From Proteobacteria bacterium CAG:495 (GTDB lineage Bacteria; Pseudomonadota; Alphaproteobacteria; RF32; CAG-239), in contig HF995299.1 in assembly GCA_000432275.1 (NCBI GenBank), positions 4,713 through 27,245 of the forward strand: a DNA stretch of 22,533 bases. The letters run 5' to 3'. The notes under the pieces are model-generated. The model was not told the origin of the DNA. It ran no database searches and worked only from the letters and a program-made list of their open reading frames with translations. A program made the position numbers and the translations under genes. Shown piece after piece: positions 13,881 through 21,310 of this stretch; position 1 is the first letter of the stretch; each line of letters starts with the position of its first letter.

Positions 13881-16232
13881 TTATTTTTTCTCAAACGGAT
13901 TGCCGTTGTTTTTATAATTCTCGCGCTCAAAAGCGTCTTCTTCCAGCCACCAGTCGTTCCCCGACGCCGCAGAGGCCGGACCGCTTTCGGAAGACTGCCA
14001 TTTGTTGGAAATATCCTCCATCAGAGCCGTTGTCTTATCCGGAGCCTCCTGCACCTTGCCCAGGGCTTGGTCATACACAATATCGACATATTCGTTCAAT
14101 TCAGTCTCATCATCAATTCCGATATCGCTGTCGTACAAGACTTCGTCAGCCCCCGGCACCTGCTGATCCTGAATATTGCGCTGGGCAAATATGCCGCTGT
14201 CCAGAAAATAGCTCACCCCCATCAGGGATTTTTCCTTAAACTTTTCGTCCTTCAAAAAATGAATGTCTTTGGTCAGCACCGGACGATGATAATATCCCTC
14301 AGCCAACAACAGCTGATACCCTTTGGTTTCCACGCTGAAATTACGCCGCGCCTGTAAATCTTTTGCCAGCCGGTGATAATAGACCGCATCGGCAAAACCG
14401 CCTTTTCCCCCCGACAGCAATCCTTTTTTATCCGCAGGAATCTGCACCGACTTTGTCCCGAAAATTGCCAGCTTGTTCAATTGTCGGCTGAGTTTTTGGC
14501 TGTCTTCCGCCATAATGATTTTATAGTTGGTATTGCTGACGAAATCTTCCAAAGTCTCCTTGCTGTAAATATTCTCAATATTATGCAGGCTGTTGCACAA
14601 AAGCAAAAAAGAAGTCTTCATCCGCGGACCGCGCGACAACCCTTCCCGCAAAGCCTTAATCTTAAGCATCTGGCCGATGTCGTCAACAACGGTCATCACA
14701 GGGAACGGCCCCTTAAACTTGTTCTCTCCGGTACTGTACTTCACCGCGGCCTCCAAAAACATCCGATTGATAAACTTGGTGCTCTTGGTGTTGGCGGTAC
14801 AATAAACCGTTACCGGCTCCCAGCCCTTAGTTTCATAATTTTTAATTCCCCGCAGCTGCGTCATGCAGAAATCGTTTCCGCTGGTTCGCTCCCTGACCAT
14901 CGCATTGCGAAACACCATCAACGGCTTAATCAGCATCGGAAACACGATTTGACGCTGTTTTTTGGAAAGATAAACCATCTGCTCCAGACCGTTCAGCGCC
15001 GCCGTACTGTAATTAAACAACTTGGCTTCGGCCAGCATCCGTTCCAGCCAGTTTTTCCAATCTCCCGAAACGCTTTCTTTCTTCTCGGTCAGATAATTTT
15101 TCATAATCCAGTCGGCAATCATACTCAAACAGATTTCCTTGCCCTGCCAGGCCGGCGGAATACCGTCCCAGCTTCCGACCGGCATATAATCGTCCGCCGT
15201 CAGCTTGTCCTTGCTGATATTCTGCATCGCCGCCGCCGAATATTGTGCCGGCATCAAAGCGTAGTAACTGAGCAGCACGTCTTTGTCATCCTTGCTTAAC
15301 CGCCCTTTTTCCAATATCTGGTTCAGAAAATAATCATTGGCCTCCGCCTGCGCCGTTTTGGAGAGCATAAACTGCAAAAGGGTGTAAAAAGCCGAATAAG
15401 TCAGCCACTCCCAGTAATTGTCTTTGTGAAGCTTACGGTCGTAAGAAACCAGATAACCGGCGACAAAGCTCAAATACTCGTCCCGCTCGCTGCCTTTAGA
15501 GGGCAAATTTCCTTTTGCCAGCGGATTCCATCGGGGATAATAGTTCCCCTTGGCGGCATCGTCCTGCAAATCCCAGTTAAAATAGAAGACTTTGCCCAGC
15601 GTCGCGCGATACCCGCTGGTATAACGGGCCAGAGTGCCGCTGTTGTCGGCAGCCAAAACACTGCAGTTGTCCGACCGCAAAATCGATGGAATCGCCACAC
15701 TGGTGGTTTTACCGCTGCCAGCCTCGCCGAAACATAAAACCGAAGCGGCCCGGTTTATACCCAAAATATGTTCCTGAAACCGCCCGAGAACCATGGTCAG
15801 CCCTTTTGTCAGTCCCATTTTTTCAACGTCTTCTTCTTTGGCAAAGTGATGGTTGAGAACATACCACAACAAAAAAGAATATGAACTGCGGAGATACGCC
15901 GCCGCCAAAATCAACAGCGAAATCAACGGTGCCGAAAACGGCATCAACAATTCAAGACCGAATTTTCCGTTTTTCACACTGTCAAGCAAAACGTTCCACC
16001 ATCGGCGGTAAAACTCGGCCAAAATCGACGGCTGCTCGTAAAGTTGATTAAAGTAAACCGCCAGTCCGTGCAGACTTTTCTCGTTCCAGCCGTTATGAAA
16101 CAAATGCAATGCCGCCAGCGACACTACCGCTGCAACCGCAAAACACAATGCGGCAAACAGCAAAACGGCTGCAATTTTTACAATCGCCTTCCACGGACGC
16201 TCTTCCGCCTCAATAGTTAATTTAACAGCCAT
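13881..16232 (-). CDS. VirD4/TraG-type type IV coupling protein (inner-membrane ATPase)
   Basis: Coupling proteins are hexameric inner-membrane ATPases that bring DNA or protein substrates to a type IV secretion channel. This 783-residue protein has membrane segments at about residues 17-45 and 97-127. Walker A GEAGSGKTTS is at 169-178. VirD4-like downstream elements follow: SVLAADNSGTLARYTSGYR, RWNPLAKG at 234-241, RERTSGNDFCMTQLRG and PVTVYCTANTK. The Walker B region MTVVDDIGQM (513-522) ends in Asp-Asp, where the family usually has Asp-Glu. LCNSLHNIENIYSKE is at the place of the usual Gln-Ser motif. The C-terminus is acidic with a Trp-rich end, a possible substrate or adaptor docking tail (inference). 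It starts 26 bases after the pentapeptide gene. No relaxase or VirB-like gene is nearby. Confidence 0.9.
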   Translation of the reverse strand: MAVKLTIEAEERPWKAIVKIAAVLLFAALCFAVAAVVSLAALHLFHNGWNEKSLHGLAVYFNQLYEQPSILAEFYRRWWNVLLDSVKNGKFGLELLMPFSAPLISLLILAAAYLRSSYSFLLWYVLNHHFAKEEDVEKMGLTKGLTMVLGRFQEHILGINRAASVLCFGEAGSGKTTSVAIPSILRSDNCSVLAADNSGTLARYTSGYRATLGKVFYFNWDLQDDAAKGNYYPRWNPLAKGNLPSKGSERDEYLSFVAGYLVSYDRKLHKDNYWEWLTYSAFYTLLQFMLSKTAQAEANDYFLNQILEKGRLSKDDKDVLLSYYALMPAQYSAAAMQNISKDKLTADDYMPVGSWDGIPPAWQGKEICLSMIADWIMKNYLTEKKESVSGDWKNWLERMLAEAKLFNYSTAALNGLEQMVYLSKKQRQIVFPMLIKPLMVFRNAMVRERTSGNDFCMTQLRGIKNYETKGWEPVTVYCTANTKSTKFINRMFLEAAVKYSTGENKFKGPFPVMTVVDDIGQMLKIKALREGLSRGPRMKTSFLLLCNSLHNIENIYSKETLEDFVSNTNYKIIMAEDSQKLSRQLNKLAIFGTKSVQIPADKKGLLSGGKGGFADAVYYHRLAKDLQARRNFSVETKGYQLLLAEGYYHRPVLTKDIHFLKDEKFKEKSLMGVSYFLDSGIFAQRNIQDQQVPGADEVLYDSDIGIDDETELNEYVDIVYDQALGKVQEAPDKTTALMEDISNKWQSSESGPASAASGNDWWLEEDAFERENYKNNGNPFEKK

Positions 16233-16258
16233 TGCATCACCAGTTATGTTGCCGCGGA

Positions 16259-17455
16259 CTATTCACGGCCGCGCCCTTTTTCCCGAAGACTTATGATTCT
16301 TTCGTCAATTTCCTTCTTCGGAGCCGGAGCTTCTTTTTGTTCAACAGGCTGCTCTCTGGCCACTTCATTATGAAATTCTTTTTTCTTGGCAGCCAGTTCT
16401 TCCAGCGTTTTTCGTTTGCGCTCTTCAATCACTTTGCGCAACTCGTCGTTATGAGACTTGACCTTAAGCTCCTGTTCCGACTTTATGTTCTTTAGCGCCT
16501 CCTCGTCTTTGACCGGCGGTTTTTCGGCACCGTGGCGGAAAACCTTTTTGCCCACTTTCATCAGCGTTTCGATGCTGATGCCTTTGTCATTGATAAAGTC
16601 CCAAACGCCCAGTTCTTTGCCGTCCCCCAAAAAGATGGAAGAAATGTCAACGCCCTCAAATCCCTTAGCCTTGTTCTTTTTCTTCGGAGCCATAATTTTG
16701 GCCAGCTCGTCCTTGGTCGGCACCCGCCCCAGAGCCTGAGCAATCTGTTCGGGAGAAATGATGCACTCGCTTAAATCAAGCTCCATAATATTCACCCCGG
16801 TCAAGTCGCAGCCGGTAAAATCCACGCCCCGGAGATTAACCTTGCTGAGGTCAATGCTCCTTAAATCCAAAAGCGTCAGGTTTATTTTGGTTAAATTCAA
16901 TTTATGCGGATAATACTTGGCCAGATATTCGATAAGCTGCTGCAATTCCTCTATGCCCAGCTCATCAATTTCGATCCCCAGCAGAATGGCGTCTTCCAAA
17001 TCGGCTTCCTGAAGCTTGACCCCTTTCATTTTGGCGCCGGTAAAATTCGTCCGCAGCAAAACGGAACCCGACAACACCGCACCGCTCAAATCGGCACCTG
17101 ACAAATTGGCGTCGGTAAGATTGGCGCCCGAAAAGTCAGCACCGCGCAAATCCGCACCGGAAAAATCAACGCCGGTCAAATTTGCCACCGAAAAGTTGGC
17201 GCTCTGCAGATTCTCGCGTGAAAATTTGCCGTTCTCAAGATTCTTGCCGGCAAAATCAATACTGTTCAAAAAATTGCTGCGTCCGACATCCGCACCGGTT
17301 GCCTGAGAAACCGCCCGCCAGGAATAATTGTTGGCAGCGTTGGGATTGCGAAAGTCAAAAACATCGTCACCGGAATTCTGATAATGGCTTTTATTGTTCT
17401 TTACCTTTGAACGAATGCTGTCGATGTCAAAATCTTTTTTAGAATCAGAAGTCAT
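16259..17455 (-). CDS. Pentapeptide-repeat protein with C-terminal coiled coil
   Basis: The 398-residue cytoplasmic-type protein has two runs of pentapeptide repeats, of the A(D/N)LxG type. The first spans about residues 62-160, including FSGADLRGADFSGANLTDAN, and the second about 186-232. A helical insertion (IDELGIEELQQLIEYLAKYY, 163-182) separates them. Such repeats form a right-handed quadrilateral beta helix, usually a binding scaffold. A Lys-rich linker follows at 256-264, then a folded segment, and a strongly charged coiled coil at about 313-365. There is no signal peptide. It is first in a two-gene unit with the coupling ATPase, behind its own sigma70-like promoter. Its role may be as scaffold or adaptor for that ATPase (inference from operon). 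DNA gyrase-protecting pentapeptide proteins are a less likely alternative, because those lack the coiled coil. Confidence 0.88.
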   Translation of the reverse strand: MTSDSKKDFDIDSIRSKVKNNKSHYQNSGDDVFDFRNPNAANNYSWRAVSQATGADVGRSNFLNSIDFAGKNLENGKFSRENLQSANFSVANLTGVDFSGADLRGADFSGANLTDANLSGADLSGAVLSGSVLLRTNFTGAKMKGVKLQEADLEDAILLGIEIDELGIEELQQLIEYLAKYYPHKLNLTKINLTLLDLRSIDLSKVNLRGVDFTGCDLTGVNIMELDLSECIISPEQIAQALGRVPTKDELAKIMAPKKKNKAKGFEGVDISSIFLGDGKELGVWDFINDKGISIETLMKVGKKVFRHGAEKPPVKDEEALKNIKSEQELKVKSHNDELRKVIEERKRKTLEELAAKKKEFHNEVAREQPVEQKEAPAPKKEIDERIISLREKGRGRE

Positions 17456-17487
17456 TTACAGTACCTAAAATAAAACCAATTCCTTAC

Positions 17488-17516
17488 ATCATAAAGCATT
17501 ATTTGAAATTTGACAA
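17488..17516 (-). promoter_or_regulatory. Strong sigma70-type promoter of the pentapeptide/coupling-ATPase unit
   Basis: On the minus strand TTGTCA (17511-17516) and TATGAT (17488-17493) are exactly 17 bases apart; each matches the consensus in five of six bases. The predicted start leaves a leader of about 25 bases containing AGG about ten bases before the ATG. It lies between the TolC-like gene and the pentapeptide gene, so the two can be expressed separately. Confidence 0.7.
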
Positions 17517-17531
17517 ATATTTTTAACGCCG

Positions 17532-19325
17532 TTACTTAATCAGGCACTCAACCTGCTGGCTGCGCATTTTGTTGCACAAATCCCTGAAACCGCCTTTGGG
17601 CGAATTTACCACCAGCCGATAATGCAAAACGCCGCCCACCCGGGAACGTTCCAACCCCGGATTAAACTTTTTGAGCTCAGGAAAGCGTTCGCTCAGCATA
17701 TCCCAGTCCCGAAGCGCATTCTGACGCTGCTCATAAGACCCCAGCTGCAAGGTTCTCAACTTGTCGGCTTCTTCGCCGTAAGGGGCAAACTTGTCCGCCT
17801 GCAAAACGGCCGCGGCCTTCCCTTTGGCTGCCGGCCGGGCTTTGCTTTTACCGTCAATCAAAACCTCCAGCCAGTTTTCCTGTTTGGCCCAGTCATTTAC
17901 TTCCGGCGCCGGTTCCCTGGCGGCATCTTCTTTTGCTGCCGAAAGCATCTCGGTCAAATCCCGGTTAAAGCCGTTCCGCAGAATAACGACGATATCCTTA
18001 ATCGGCGCTTTCAGAATCTGCTTGCTGAAAGGAGACAACCCCGCGTTAAAATACAGGCTTCTCAAAGCAACCGCCCGCTCTGCGTTTATTTGAGAAAGTT
18101 TTTGCTCCGCCTCGACAAGCTGAATTTTTTTGTTAAGCAGTTCCAGCTTCTTCTCCAGTGTCAGACGATAAGCTTTTTCCAGCGTCTTAATTTCCTTTTT
18201 CAAAGCGGAAATTTCTTTTGAGGTCTCAAAATAATCGACATCTGCCAGCTGCACCAGTTTGTAATTGACTTCGATTTGAGCCAGAATTGCAGCTCCCAGC
18301 TCGTCAAAAGCCTTACGCTGTGCTGCTTTTTTAGCTTCGCTTCCGCCGGTGGTCATAAAAACCGTCACCTGATCAACCAAATTATTTGCAATCAGCAAAG
18401 CCTTGTCCGTCAATTCCTTGTTGTAGAGCTCCGTATTTAAGTCGACCCCGTTAATATCAAGCCGTGCAACGTCCGGATATTCGCGAATGGCATAGGCACG
18501 GACATCTTTGAAATTGTAACTTTGGACCAGCTCCTTGGCCAGGGCGAATTCGCTGCGGTTGCGAACGGCCGCTTCCTGAAAAATCTCCAGACTGTATTTC
18601 TTGTCAAAATCCTCCAGTTCATAAAAACGGCGCCCCTCCAGCTCAACGTCTTTAGGGTCAACCCTCACCAGCTGCCCGTACTCCACAACCCGGTAGGCGA
18701 GATTCTTCTGAATTTCGGACAACTTCAGCAACGCGACCTCAAGATTCTTCTTATACTCAAGATCCTCGCTTCCCAGCGTCCCCAGCCGTTCCATTTTTCG
18801 GTTCAGCTCCGTTACTTTTTTCTGTTCCTGACGGATAAGCCGGTCCAGTTCCTTAACCTTGCGGGAGGCAAACCAGGCGTCCTGATGTGATCTGATGGCT
18901 GCCATCGCCAAATGCTGGGAAGACTTCATATAAAAGTTGTTTTCCACAAACAGCCGGTTGGCATTCAGGTTTGACATCGCATAAATAATCGCATACTCAA
19001 GCACCCGCGAAGCATCGTACAGCGGATTGCCGTCGTCAACATTGGTGTTCATAATGTTCTGGATAATGTCGTGCGGTTTCAGATTCGGATTTTGATTAAA
19101 GATTTTCTTGTTCAGATTCTGACTTGCGACGTCAACATTGTATTTGGCGGCCCGCGCCATGGAAACATAAACGTCCATTTTGCCGCCGGCCGGCTCGGGA
19201 GCGTCGGCAAACACCAGCTCGTCTTTTTCGGTTTTGGTTAAAGCGCCGTTTTTATCAACAGTGCATCCCCCCACAGCCAACAGGCAGAAAACCGCCACAA
19301 AACTGATAATTTGCTTATTTCTCAT
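17532..19325 (-). CDS. TolC-like outer-membrane lipoprotein with C-terminal SPOR domain
   Basis: The product has 597 residues from the ATG at 19325. That start gives a lipoprotein signal, MRNKQIISFVAVFCLLAVGGC, with the lipid-bearing Cys at 21 and Thr at +2, which favours outer-membrane sorting. A TTG start 11 codons upstream would spoil the signal. The middle part is long helical and coiled-coil with an internal two-fold pattern. It includes DASRVLEYAIIYAMSNLNA, AAIRSHQDAWFASRKV, AAVRNRSEFALAKELV and ALRSLYFNAGLSP, as in TolC-family outer-membrane factors. The last 80 residues or so match a SPOR domain: LQLGSY, WDMLSERFPEL, GVLHYRLVV, and DLCNKMRSQQVECLI at the end. SPOR domains bind peptidoglycan strands lacking stem peptides. 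TolC-like channels rarely carry one. The pentapeptide gene is 76 bases downstream. Confidence 0.8.
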   Translation of the reverse strand: MRNKQIISFVAVFCLLAVGGCTVDKNGALTKTEKDELVFADAPEPAGGKMDVYVSMARAAKYNVDVASQNLNKKIFNQNPNLKPHDIIQNIMNTNVDDGNPLYDASRVLEYAIIYAMSNLNANRLFVENNFYMKSSQHLAMAAIRSHQDAWFASRKVKELDRLIRQEQKKVTELNRKMERLGTLGSEDLEYKKNLEVALLKLSEIQKNLAYRVVEYGQLVRVDPKDVELEGRRFYELEDFDKKYSLEIFQEAAVRNRSEFALAKELVQSYNFKDVRAYAIREYPDVARLDINGVDLNTELYNKELTDKALLIANNLVDQVTVFMTTGGSEAKKAAQRKAFDELGAAILAQIEVNYKLVQLADVDYFETSKEISALKKEIKTLEKAYRLTLEKKLELLNKKIQLVEAEQKLSQINAERAVALRSLYFNAGLSPFSKQILKAPIKDIVVILRNGFNRDLTEMLSAAKEDAAREPAPEVNDWAKQENWLEVLIDGKSKARPAAKGKAAAVLQADKFAPYGEEADKLRTLQLGSYEQRQNALRDWDMLSERFPELKKFNPGLERSRVGGVLHYRLVVNSPKGGFRDLCNKMRSQQVECLIK

Positions 19326-19339
19326 CGGCCCAGCTTTCA

Positions 19340-19359
19340 ATGTAACAATATGTAACAAG
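19340..19359. repeat. Tandem 10-base direct repeat in a divergent promoter region
   Basis: ATGTAACAAT and ATGTAACAAG lie head to tail at 19340-19349 and 19350-19359, differing only in the last base. The ten-base period puts both copies on one face of the helix. They lie 15 bases upstream of the TolC-like gene and 80 bases upstream of the divergent dehydrogenase gene. An operator is possible but unproven. Confidence 0.4.
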
Positions 19360-19439
19360 AATTTAAAAGCTTTTTATCAAATTTATTGTTATATGTAAAC
19401 TAAAATAAATTTACGAAACTATCTAGAGGTAAAAAATTT

Positions 19440-20459
19440 ATGACTGACACTATCAAAGTTGCCGTTATCGGCGCTGGCATGATGGGTAAGAACCACCTTA
19501 AAACTTATAAAGGCCTGAACGGCATCGAGCTGGTCGGCGTTTATGACATTTTTCCCGAAGCCTGCAAGGCGGCTGCCGAAACTTTTGGCATCAAAGCGTT
19601 TTCTTCATTGGAAGAAGTTGCGGAAAACGTTGATGCCGTCAGTGTTGTTACCACCTCGGTCACTCACGCCGAAGTCGGCGAATTCTTCTTAAACCGCGGC
19701 ATTCACTGCCTGATGGAAAAGCCCCTGGCCACGACCGAAGCCGAATGCCAGAGACTGATTTCTGCCGCCAAAAACAATAACGTCACCCTGCTGGTCGGCC
19801 ATATTGAACAGTTTAACCCTGCCGTTGAGCAAATGCACAAGATTTTGTCAGACACCTCTAAAATATGTTCACTGACGGCACAGCGTATGTCGGCAGCCAG
19901 CGGCCGTATTACCGACGTTGACGTTTCCATGGACTTGATGATTCACGACGTCGAGGTAATCCAGTCTTTGGTAAAGTCGCCGGTAGTCAATGTTCAGGCT
20001 TCTGCCGTCAAAACGCCGAGCAGCCCCAAAGGCAAGGATTACATCACCGCTCTGGTGGAATTTGAAAACGGCGTTACCGCCAACATCACCGCCAGCCGTA
20101 TCACTCAGGCGCGGGTCAGAACGCTCTCCGTTACCACCGATACCAACTATATCGATATGGACTTCATTAACCAAAGCATCAACGTTCACACTCAGGGACG
20201 TATGCCCTATGTTAACCAGGAAGAAATTCCCGAGTGGATGCATTACGGCTTAAAAGGCAGCGTTGAACAATTGTTCATTCCGACCAACCAACCGTTGCAA
20301 GCCGAATTAAATCACTTCCTGAACTGCGTCCGCGGCAAAGAAACGCCGCGCATTACCGGCGAAAGCGCCTTAAATGCATTGCGCGTAATCTGGAACATTC
20401 AGGAAAAACTCGGTTTTTTCGCGCAAGACAATAATGCCTTAAGCATTGCTGCGGAATAA
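19440..20459 (+). CDS. Gfo/Idh/MocA family dehydrogenase, GnnA-like
   Basis: This NAD(P)-dependent sugar dehydrogenase has 339 residues. The Rossmann motif VIGAGMMGKNH is at residues 9-19, the family EKPL motif at 93-96, and GHIEQFNPAVEQM at 120-132. The last pattern resembles GnnA, the UDP-GlcNAc 3-dehydrogenase that works with a GnnB aminotransferase to make the 3-amino sugar for lipid A with amide-linked chains. No GnnB or lpx gene is in the window, so the substrate is an inference. The gene starts behind AGAGGT nine bases upstream, is transcribed divergently from the TolC-like gene, and is followed by a strong terminator. It therefore looks like a single-gene unit. Confidence 0.85.
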   Translation: MTDTIKVAVIGAGMMGKNHLKTYKGLNGIELVGVYDIFPEACKAAAETFGIKAFSSLEEVAENVDAVSVVTTSVTHAEVGEFFLNRGIHCLMEKPLATTEAECQRLISAAKNNNVTLLVGHIEQFNPAVEQMHKILSDTSKICSLTAQRMSAASGRITDVDVSMDLMIHDVEVIQSLVKSPVVNVQASAVKTPSSPKGKDYITALVEFENGVTANITASRITQARVRTLSVTTDTNYIDMDFINQSINVHTQGRMPYVNQEEIPEWMHYGLKGSVEQLFIPTNQPLQAELNHFLNCVRGKETPRITGESALNALRVIWNIQEKLGFFAQDNNALSIAAE

Positions 20460-20480
20460 AAACACTTGTCAAAACACCAT

Positions 20481-20509
20481 AAAAAGGGCATAAATCTTAT
20501 GCCCTTTTT
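20481..20509 (+). terminator. Terminator after the dehydrogenase gene
   Basis: A perfect 13-base stem (20481-20493 with 20497-20509) with a three-base loop ends in TTTTT followed by ATTT. It lies between the dehydrogenase and truA, only 18 bases before the truA start. Complete termination here would leave truA needing a promoter that I cannot see, so partial read-through is likely. Confidence 0.85.
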
Positions 20510-20527
20510 ATTTATGGAACCCAAACA

Positions 20528-21271
20528 ATGAGATACAAACTAACCATCGAATATAACGGCACCGGTCTTCTGGGATGGCAGCGGCAGCTCGACGGCCCCT
20601 CGGTCCAGCAATATCTGGAAGAAGTGCTGGAAATGCTTAATGGCGGCCAACACAAGGAAATTCCTTCGGCCGGACGGACGGATGCCGGCGTTCATGCTTT
20701 GGCTCAGGTAGCACACATTGACTTAGACCGCTCTATGGAACCGTTCAAAATCCGCGAAGCCTTCAACGCCAATCTTCGCCTCAAAGAAGCTCCCGTTGTT
20801 GTTCTGGAGGTAGAACCGGTCAATGACGACTTTCATGCCCGTTTTTCCGCCCGGGGCCGTGGTTATATTTATCGGATTCTAAACCGCAGGGCTGCCTCCG
20901 CCTTGCGTGAAAACCGCGTTTGGTGGGTTCCTTTGCCGTTAGACCTCGAAAAAATGCGACAAGCCGCCGGATACCTGATTGGGCATCATGACTTCACCTC
21001 TTTTCGAGCCGCCGCCTGCCAGTCCAAATCGCCGCTCAAAACGCTCGACCGACTGGATATAACCGCCGAAGGAGACGAAATCGTCTTTACGGTGGAAGCC
21101 CGTTCATTTTTGCATCATCAGGTTCGCAATATGGTCGGAACCTTAAAATTAGTCGGCAGCGGTCAGCTGCAGCCCGAAGACGTTAAAACAATCCTTGACG
21201 CCAAAGACCGTTCTGCCGCCGGCCCTACCGCTCCCGCCTGCGGTCTTTATCTGAACAAAGTCGTTTACTAA
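20528..21271 (+). CDS. truA: tRNA pseudouridine(38-40) synthase TruA
   Basis: TruA converts U38, U39 and U40 of the tRNA anticodon stem-loop to pseudouridine. The 247-residue length is typical. The N-terminus MRYKLTIEYNGTGLLGWQRQ is the family start. The catalytic motif SAGRTDAGVHALAQVAH gives D52 as the active-site aspartate. HHDFTSFRAAACQSKSPLKTLDRLDI and SFLHHQVRNMVGTL are the conserved C-terminal motifs. The ribosome binding site is weak (GGAA about nine bases upstream). The gene follows a terminator hairpin closely and ends in another strong hairpin that starts within its stop codon. Confidence 0.97.
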   Translation: MRYKLTIEYNGTGLLGWQRQLDGPSVQQYLEEVLEMLNGGQHKEIPSAGRTDAGVHALAQVAHIDLDRSMEPFKIREAFNANLRLKEAPVVVLEVEPVNDDFHARFSARGRGYIYRILNRRAASALRENRVWWVPLPLDLEKMRQAAGYLIGHHDFTSFRAAACQSKSPLKTLDRLDITAEGDEIVFTVEARSFLHHQVRNMVGTLKLVGSGQLQPEDVKTILDAKDRSAAGPTAPACGLYLNKVVY

Positions 21272-21305
21272 AAAAATCCTGATGATTACTCATCAGGATT
21301 TTTTT
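21270..21305. terminator. Bidirectional terminator between truA and the membrane-anchored protein gene
   Basis: A perfect 16-base stem (21270-21285 with 21290-21305) with a four-base loop carries A7 on one side and T7 on the other. It therefore reads as an intrinsic terminator in both directions. It starts within the truA stop and lies six bases from the end of the convergent minus-strand gene. Confidence 0.9.
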
Positions 21306-21310
21306 ATACG

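Noticed and set aside
14373..15299. 308-residue open frame on the plus strand
   Set aside because: It is antisense to the middle of the coupling-ATPase gene, whose motifs are clear. The translation is His/Arg-rich and low in recognisable structure, typical of a shadow frame.
17041..17231. Quasi-repetitive DNA with repeated AAATCGGCACC/AAATTGGCG-like units
   Set aside because: The 15-base periodicity is the coding sequence of the pentapeptide repeats in frame, not an independent DNA repeat or CRISPR.
17532..19325. DotC/VirB7-type type IV secretion lipoprotein
   Set aside because: The protein is much longer than those lipoproteins. Its helical two-fold pattern fits a TolC-type outer-membrane factor, and the C-terminus is SPOR-like.
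13881..19325. Conjugative or integrative mobile element
   Set aside because: Apart from the coupling ATPase there is no relaxase, integrase, VirB/Tra gene or flanking repeat, and the flanking genes are core housekeeping genes.
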